Positions 59,197 to 64,000 of a DNA stretch of 64,000 nt are shown one piece after another. A program made the translations under genes and the position numbers. Location of the stretch: assembly GCF_004801375.1 (NCBI RefSeq), contig NZ_SSNZ01000002.1:682001-746000 (forward strand). Reading direction: 5' to 3'. The DNA comes from Flavobacterium supellecticarium (GTDB lineage Bacteria; Bacteroidota; Bacteroidia; Flavobacteriales; Flavobacteriaceae). The notes under the pieces are model-generated. The model worked only from the letters and a program-made list of their open reading frames with translations. It had not been told where the DNA came from and ran no database searches. Numbering within the stretch: the stretch's first letter is position 1; each line of letters starts with the position of its first letter.

Positions 59197-60030
59197 TTAA
59201 AATTTATGATGATAACCGTTATAAATCATTTCCAATGCGACAAAAGTGATCGCCACACAGAAAATAATTCGCAATACTTTCGGATCCATTCGGGTGAGGA
59301 GTTTTGAACCCGTAAAAGCACCGGCCAATACACCGATGATCACCGGAAAAGCAATTCCCGGATCCATATAACCGCGTTGTAAGTAAACAACAGCACTCGC
59401 TGCGGCCGTAACACCAATCATAAAGTTACTCGTGGTCGTACTCACTTTAAATGGGATATGCATGGTCGCATCCATCGCTAATACTTTTAAAGCGCCGGAA
59501 CCAATTCCCAGTAAACCCGAAAGTACACCGGCTACGGTCATAATTGAAAAACCGGCTCCGATATTTTTGAGTTTATACGGAACTTCTCCGTTTGGAGTGG
59601 GATAGGTACTGTTTAATTTCAATTTATAAGAAAGCGGACTACCTTCAGTCAAAGCGGATTGATTTTTTTTTCGCAACGTCATCGCAGCGGAGAAAATCAG
59701 GACGCATCCAAATAAAATGGCAATCGTATTGGTAGGCGTATACACGGCTATCAATGCCCCGATAACGGCTCCAATGGTGGTAGCAATTTCGAGAAACATA
59801 CCCAGTCGGATATTGGTAATTCCTTCTTTTACATACGCACTGGCCGATCCCGATGAGGTAGCGATTGAAGCCAATAAAGCCGCTCCGATAGCATAACGGA
59901 TATCCACACCAAAAGCCAGTGTTAATAGGGGAATAACGACAACACCACCGCCCAAACCGGTTAGCGATCCCAAAAGACCAGCCAGATAGGCTCCCAATAA
60001 AAGGATTAGGGTAAAGGTTAGTACAGACAT
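59197..60030 (-). CDS. TauE/SafE family sulfite/anion exporter
   Basis: 277 residues, about eight transmembrane helices. Family motif GSLTGLGGGVVVIPLLTLAF (~21) near the start and its repeat LSGLLGIGSGALKVLAMDAT (~165). A hydrophilic loop between the halves (~120-150). Such permeases move sulfite, sulfoacetate or related anions; the substrate is not given by sequence. A -7 box and a GntR operator are upstream, so it is probably controlled by the neighbouring GntR protein. Confidence 0.9.
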   Translation of the reverse strand: MSVLTFTLILLLGAYLAGLLGSLTGLGGGVVVIPLLTLAFGVDIRYAIGAALLASIATSSGSASAYVKEGITNIRLGMFLEIATTIGAVIGALIAVYTPTNTIAILFGCVLIFSAAMTLRKKNQSALTEGSPLSYKLKLNSTYPTPNGEVPYKLKNIGAGFSIMTVAGVLSGLLGIGSGALKVLAMDATMHIPFKVSTTTSNFMIGVTAAASAVVYLQRGYMDPGIAFPVIIGVLAGAFTGSKLLTRMDPKVLRIIFCVAITFVALEMIYNGYHHKF

Positions 60031-60070
60031 AATATAGCGGTTTTTAATTTGTAATCGTGCTAATTCAATA

Positions 60071-60106
60071 CAAACATACGCTCTTTTATTTAAACATATG
60101 ATGTTT
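60071..60106 (-). promoter_or_regulatory. tauE promoter with GntR operator
   Basis: Minus-strand TATGTTTG -7 box at 60078-60071; upstream, around the -33 position, palindrome AAACATATGATGTTT at 60092-60106. The same palindrome, with one base changed in the 3-nt spacer, occurs at the GntR promoter. Confidence 0.7.
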
Positions 60107-60139
60107 TGGAATTTTTTGCACTAATTTTAACACCGGAGT

Positions 60140-60781
60140 TTACGGATTCTGATTCAGTATTTTTCGGAGTGTAGCGATTCCGGCGGCTTCCTGTTGTGAT
60201 TTTAGTGCTTCCAGCAACTGTTCGTGCAGGTGATGGTTCATCGCAAACTGACTGATTCCTTTCGGCTCGCGGGCAGCAAAGAAATTGCGCAGAATCACGG
60301 TAAAGCCATAGTATAATTCGGCGAGTACCTTATTTCCGGAGGCAAAAGCAATCGCCATATGAAAATCGATATCGGCATTGGCACATTCCTCTGGGTTTTC
60401 GGCGAGTATGGCTGTTTTCCGACGTTCCAGACAGTGTGTGATTTCGACCAATTGTGTGTCTGTCCGGTTGGCAGTTGCGAGGCGTATGATTTCTTCTTCC
60501 AACAGTTTTCGAACGGCATTGACATCTTTAAAATCAGCCCGTTGCAAGCGTTGTTCCATATTTAGTTCCTGGTAATTGCTAGTTACCGTAGTACCGGAAC
60601 CTTGTTTGACTTTAAGGATTCCCGAGATGGCCAGTGTTTTAATGGCTTCCCGTATGGTGGAGCGACCTACACCATATTTTTGCATTAATTCCGGTTCGGC
60701 AGGAATTTTTTCACCGGGTTGGTAAACTCCGTTGGCAATATCTTCTTTAATACTGTTGACAATCCTGGTATACAGTTTCAT
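60140..60781 (-). CDS. FadR/GntR family transcriptional regulator
   Basis: 213 residues from ATG 60781. The winged helix is YQPGEKIPAEPELMQKYGVG then RSTIREAIKTLAISG (~20-55) and the ligand domain (~75-205) is the all-helical FCD type with ANADIDFHMAIAFASGNKVL (metal His). FadR-type regulators respond to organic acids. An upstream in-frame ATG at 60799 overlaps its own predicted -7 box and operator, so the shorter start is preferred. It very likely represses the tauE-DUF1634 unit and itself. Confidence 0.92.
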   Translation of the reverse strand: MKLYTRIVNSIKEDIANGVYQPGEKIPAEPELMQKYGVGRSTIREAIKTLAISGILKVKQGSGTTVTSNYQELNMEQRLQRADFKDVNAVRKLLEEEIIRLATANRTDTQLVEITHCLERRKTAILAENPEECANADIDFHMAIAFASGNKVLAELYYGFTVILRNFFAAREPKGISQFAMNHHLHEQLLEALKSQQEAAGIATLRKILNQNP

Positions 60782-60796
60782 AAGCCTTATTTTATG

Positions 60797-60812
60797 CAAA
60801 CATAAGATGTTT
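60797..60812 (-). promoter_or_regulatory. gntR promoter with GntR operator
   Basis: Minus-strand TATGTTTG -7 box at 60804-60797 overlaps the palindrome AAACATAAGATGTTT at 60798-60812: a layout for autorepression. Confidence 0.7.
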
Positions 60813-60860
60813 TAGCGATAAGACGGATGTTTTTAGGAGGGATTTATGAAAGAGTACTAA

Positions 60861-60894
60861 AAAAGGACTTTATTAATGCTAATAAAGTCCTTTT
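60861..60894 (-). terminator. Terminator after nrdA
   Basis: 15-bp perfect stem (60861-60875 with 60880-60894) around a 4-nt loop, with a T-run on the minus strand after it. Confidence 0.9.
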
Positions 60895-60926
60895 AAATTA
60901 AAACCGTATTGGTTTTTTATCTGTTT

Positions 60927-62627
60927 TTACGATTCGCAGCTACTGCAACTCACCAGATTGGTGATAAATTCTTTGGAAACACTTTGACTGCGTTGGTAAT
61001 ATAAGGTTTTAACGCCCAGTTTCCAGGCTTCAATCAGCAGGCTATTGACCTCTTTGATAGGCAATTCCGAGGGAATATTCAGGTTTAGACTTTGCGCCTG
61101 GTCCACAAACTTCTGACGGATAGCCGCTTGTTGAACAATCTCCAACTGACTGATTTCTTTAAAGGTTTTAAAAACATCCTTTTCCTGTTGTGACAACTCT
61201 GTAATGTGTTGCACACTACCACCATTTAGCATAATACCACGCCATATTTCTTCGTTATCCAGCCCTTTTTCCTCCAATAGTTTTTTAAGGTATTTATTTT
61301 TACGCATAAAATTCCCTTTGGAAAGTCCGGCTTTATAATAGTTACTGCTAAACGGTTCAATTCCAGGAGAGGTTTGTCCCAAAATGGCCGAAGAGGATGT
61401 GGTAGGAGCAATAGCTAACGTAGTGGTATTACGACGACCGTATCCTTTTAGCAATTCCGGTTCACCGTAAATACGTGCCAGCTCCTGAGTTGCCTTATCG
61501 GCTTTATCACTGATATGTTTGAAAATTTCGGTGGTTTTCATTTTGGCTTCCATACCTTCAAACGGAATCATGTTCTTTTGCAGGTATGAATGCCATCCTA
61601 GTACACCTAGTCCTAGAGCACGGTGTCTTTTCGCGAATTTGTTTGCAGCGGTCAGGTAATAATTTCCTTCCGTTTTTTCGATAAACTCCTGTAATACGGC
61701 ATCCAGGAAAAAGATAGCCAGTTTAACGGCTTCGGTATCTTTCCATTCCTCATATAATTCCAGATTCATCGATGACAAGCAGCAGATAAACGATTCATCC
61801 TTTGTAGATGGCAACATGATCTCGCTACACAGATTACTGGCATTGATACGCATGTTGAGATCTTTATAGACCTGCGGTTTATTTTTATTCACATTATCGG
61901 AAAAGAAAATATACGGAAGTCCTTTTTGCTGACGGCTTTCGAGTACTTTGGCCCAAACATGGCGTTTTTCGGTATCACCGTCAATCATTTCCTGCATCCA
62001 GTAATCCGGTACGCAAACTCCGGTAAACAGGTTTTGAATTGGATTTCCAATGTTTTTAATTTTTAAAAACTCTTCGATATCTGGATGATCAATATCAAGA
62101 TAAGCAGCAAAGGCACCCCGGCGAACCCCGCCCTGAGAAATGGTATCCATAGCAGTGTCGAATAGTTTCATAAAACTAACAGACCCGCTACTTTTCCCGT
62201 TGTCGGTTACGGCACTGCCGCGTTCGCGTAACTCTCCGAAATAACCCGAAGTACCGCCTCCGATTTTGGTTTGCATGATCACTTCGCCCAATTTATGGGT
62301 AATTCCTTCGATATGATCGGGAACGTGTACGTTAAAACAGGAGATCGGCAACCCTCTTTCGGTTCCCATATTGGCCCAAACCGGTGAACTGATACTCATC
62401 CAACCGCGTTCGATCATTTCCTGAAACGATTCTTTTAGTTCCGGGCGGAACAAACGACGTGCCGCAGCGCTACAAATCCGGTCAATGGCACCTTCTACGG
62501 TTTCTCCTTTTAAAAGGTAACCCCGGTTTAAAATTTGTTCACTTTCTGAATTTTTCCACCATAATTTTGGTAAGGGCGCATTGTCGGTTGCGATTTCGTT
62601 ATTGGTTTGTGGGATATCTTGCAGCAT
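60927..62627 (-). CDS. nrdA: Ribonucleoside-diphosphate reductase, large subunit (no ATP cone)
   Basis: 566 residues. Reduces ribonucleotides to deoxyribonucleotides with the small subunit. Catalytic residues visible: Cys97 in LPISCFNVHV, N265/C267/E269 in INASNLCSEIMLP, a Cys pair at 282-283 (FICCLSSMNL), Tyr543-Tyr544 in LYYQRSQS and the redox-active tail Cys561/Cys564 (SCSSCES). The chain starts directly with LPKLWWKNSESEQILNRGYL; the ~90-residue N-terminal ATP cone of E. coli NrdA is absent, so overall allosteric activity control by dATP is probably missing. Upstream nrdB is 15 nt away. Confidence 0.95.
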   Translation of the reverse strand: MLQDIPQTNNEIATDNAPLPKLWWKNSESEQILNRGYLLKGETVEGAIDRICSAAARRLFRPELKESFQEMIERGWMSISSPVWANMGTERGLPISCFNVHVPDHIEGITHKLGEVIMQTKIGGGTSGYFGELRERGSAVTDNGKSSGSVSFMKLFDTAMDTISQGGVRRGAFAAYLDIDHPDIEEFLKIKNIGNPIQNLFTGVCVPDYWMQEMIDGDTEKRHVWAKVLESRQQKGLPYIFFSDNVNKNKPQVYKDLNMRINASNLCSEIMLPSTKDESFICCLSSMNLELYEEWKDTEAVKLAIFFLDAVLQEFIEKTEGNYYLTAANKFAKRHRALGLGVLGWHSYLQKNMIPFEGMEAKMKTTEIFKHISDKADKATQELARIYGEPELLKGYGRRNTTTLAIAPTTSSSAILGQTSPGIEPFSSNYYKAGLSKGNFMRKNKYLKKLLEEKGLDNEEIWRGIMLNGGSVQHITELSQQEKDVFKTFKEISQLEIVQQAAIRQKFVDQAQSLNLNIPSELPIKEVNSLLIEAWKLGVKTLYYQRSQSVSKEFITNLVSCSSCES

Positions 62628-62642
62628 GTTTAAAAACTCAAA

Positions 62643-63617
62643 TTAAAATAAATCGTTAGCGGTAATACTTTTGTCATGTTTGGTATAGTCAACCGGACGT
62701 TTAGCGAAGAAATCATCCAAACTATTCGCGAATACTTCTTCTTCAAACCATGCCATAGCCTGATAGTCTTCCGGAGACACATAGAATACTTTCTCTATGC
62801 CAATCTGACTAAGACTTTCATCGATACGGAACTTCATAAAATTCACCAAATCGTGTTTTTTAATGATTTCAATTTCACCTTCTTCAAAGATCCAGTCCAG
62901 TATATCCGATTCAACGTTGATGGAATCTTTAACACTTTCGCGAATCAGGTCGATGGTTTCCGCGTCAAAATATTCCGGATGTTCTTCGCGAATTTTGTTT
63001 ACGATATAAATACCGGCATTAGCATGAACCTGTTCGTCAACTGAAGTCCAGGCAATAATGTTGCTTACGTTTTTCATATAGCCTTTAAAACGGGTAAAGG
63101 CAAGAATAATCGCAAACTGACTAAATAACGATACATTTTCGATCAGGATACTAAACAAAATCAATGCCACGACATATTTTTTATTGTCTTCTGAACGGGT
63201 GTCCTGCAATACTTTCGACAAATAGTTTACCCGTTGCATGATTACGGGAATGTCCAGTAATTTTTCGAATTCGTCGTTATAGCCCAACACTTCCAATAAA
63301 CGGGAATACGCTTCCGAATGGCGAAACTCACATTCGGCAAAGGTGCTACCCAATCCGTTGAATTCCGGTTTCGGGAAATGTTCATAAATATTGCCCCAAA
63401 AACTTTTTACGGCCACTTCAATTTGTGCAATAGCCAGTAAACTATGTTTGATTGCCGTTTTTTCGGATGAACTCAGATGCGAGTGAAAATCCTGCGTGTC
63501 GGCTGTAAAATCAACCTCACTGTGTACCCAGTACGATTTGTTGATAGCTTCTGTAAATTGTAGTACTTCCGGGTACTCAAATGGTTTATAGTTGATTCGT
63601 TTATCGAAAATTGACAT
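62643..63617 (-). CDS. nrdB: Ribonucleoside-diphosphate reductase, small subunit
   Basis: 324 residues. Di-iron/tyrosyl radical subunit. Ligands by position: Glu67 (AQIEVAV, where E. coli has Asp84), Glu97 and His100 with the radical Tyr104 in CEFRHSEAYSRLLEV, Glu160 in ILIENVSLF, Glu195 and His198 in SVDEQVHANAG. The Tyr is kept, so this is not a Tyr-less class Ic enzyme. Genes run nrdB-nrdA with 15 nt between. A strong promoter and DnaA-box-like motifs are upstream. Confidence 0.95.
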   Translation of the reverse strand: MSIFDKRINYKPFEYPEVLQFTEAINKSYWVHSEVDFTADTQDFHSHLSSSEKTAIKHSLLAIAQIEVAVKSFWGNIYEHFPKPEFNGLGSTFAECEFRHSEAYSRLLEVLGYNDEFEKLLDIPVIMQRVNYLSKVLQDTRSEDNKKYVVALILFSILIENVSLFSQFAIILAFTRFKGYMKNVSNIIAWTSVDEQVHANAGIYIVNKIREEHPEYFDAETIDLIRESVKDSINVESDILDWIFEEGEIEIIKKHDLVNFMKFRIDESLSQIGIEKVFYVSPEDYQAMAWFEEEVFANSLDDFFAKRPVDYTKHDKSITANDLF

Positions 63618-63702
63618 ATATATAGAATTAAAATTGAACCTGATTTGGGGAGGTAGGGTCGGGCTTTTTTTCGATCGGAAATAAGCTTGTCCGGTATTTT
63701 TT

Positions 63703-63734
63703 CAAAGGTACGACAAGCCTGATTTTTGGTCAAA
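63703..63734 (-). promoter_or_regulatory. Predicted nrdBA promoter
   Basis: On the minus strand, TTTG (63734-63731), 20-nt spacer, TACCTTTG (63710-63703). Both boxes are perfect. Predicted leader ~80 nt. Confidence 0.75.
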
Positions 63735-64000
63735 AGATTTAAGAAAGAAATCCGGATGTTTTATTAACAGCCTGTATGGAACGTGTAAAAAAGAGTTATC
63801 AACAGCAGATAATTTTACGGAAAGTAGTAGGATTGTGGCAGCTTATCCGGTATCGGAAAAAAGTTATAAACAGATTTTTCCTTGATTCGTTTTTACCTTT
63901 TAAAACGACTTATCAACAGTTTGTATCCGGAGCTATTTTGTTCCAATATAAAATAGAAGTCAGATAAGACGATTTTATCTAAAATGATTTTAAATAAGTG
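63735..64000. promoter_or_regulatory. Region upstream of nrdBA with DnaA-box-like motifs
   Basis: Plus-strand TTATCAACAG at 63796-63805, TTATAAACAG at 63864-63873 and TTATCAACAG at 63910-63919. TTATCAACA differs by one base from the DnaA box TTATCCACA. A 63-codon frame at 63776-63967 covers the motifs but shows no recognisable protein. No dnaA gene is seen. Confidence 0.45.

Noticed and set aside
63796-63919. Replication origin suggested by three DnaA-box-like motifs
   Set aside because: Only three imperfect boxes, no dnaA, dnaN or AT-rich unwinding element in view, and their position upstream of a good nrd promoter fits regulation better.
63776-63967. 63-codon plus-strand frame upstream of nrdBA
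   Set aside because: No signal peptide, no recognisable motif, and it covers the DnaA-box-like motifs; better read as regulatory DNA.
1-64000. Search by eye for tRNA, rRNA, CRISPR arrays, insertion sequences and prophage
   Set aside because: None found; intergenic regions are short and contain only hairpins, promoters and the 33-bp palindromes.

Overview
The window reads as chromosomal DNA of a member of the Flavobacteriaceae (Bacteroidota), most likely Flavobacterium or a close relative. The reasons are: three proteins ending in a type A sorting domain for the type IX secretion system (T9SS), a class III glutamine synthetase, a DUF5606 gene, a TonB/SusC-style outer-membrane beta-barrel protein, promoters that fit the Bacteroidota pattern TTTG-N(17-23)-TAnnTTTG, and few Shine-Dalgarno sequences. 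I see no rRNA, tRNA, CRISPR array, insertion sequence or prophage. Most of the window is ordinary chromosomal backbone with two specialised gene clusters set in it.

Layout. 1-2860: end of a T9SS cargo gene, then glnN (GSIII). 2965-9575: a curli-like functional amyloid operon. It encodes a curlin made of exactly 23 repeats of 11 residues, a second curlin-like protein, a CsgH-CsgE fusion, CsgF, CsgG with an added beta-barrel, a beta-propeller lipoprotein and a double-OmpA protein. 9624-21114: housekeeping genes (purM-like, Crp/Fnr regulator, SMR exporter, methyltransferase, ruvX, mqo, FUSC, def, DUF5606, mazG, monooxygenase). 21209-25364: a minus-strand acyl-CoA/ketoacyl block (fabF-like, thioesterase, thiolase) with two TetR regulators and visible palindromic operators. 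25484-36020: mixed genes (MFS, lipoproteins, patatin, esterase, cardiolipin synthase, phosphoesterase, HdeD-like) ending in a frameshifted lipoprotein gene.

36429-45926 is the most interesting region. It is one compact plus-strand operon holding a VioB/RebD-type iminophenylpyruvate dimer synthase split into two genes (N-terminal half, then ferritin-like half), followed by a complete ebo cluster in canonical order: eboA, eboB (TatD-like), eboC (UbiA-like), eboD (dehydroquinate synthase-like), eboE (TIM barrel), eboF (phosphodiesterase-like). The ebo genes are known from work on scytonemin in cyanobacteria, where they help move a precursor to the periplasm, and from a nematode-repellent locus in Pseudomonas. 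Coupling them to a split indolocarbazole/violacein-type enzyme suggests an uncharacterised secondary-metabolite pathway with its own trafficking system. A VOC protein gene follows closely, and a TonB-type outer-membrane protein gene comes next behind its own promoter.

49087-64000: a small membrane protein, a second HdeD-like protein, GNAT, an EamA transporter, two tandem T9SS beta-propeller proteins with near-identical C-termini, two small lipoprotein genes, a 3-hydroxyacyl-CoA dehydrogenase, a DapB-like protein lacking the usual His-His pair, an aldo/keto reductase, a TauE/DUF1634/GntR group with a repeated AAACAT-N3-ATGTTT operator, and nrdB-nrdA with three DnaA-box-like motifs upstream. 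A 33-bp palindrome occurs three times, each time between convergent genes.
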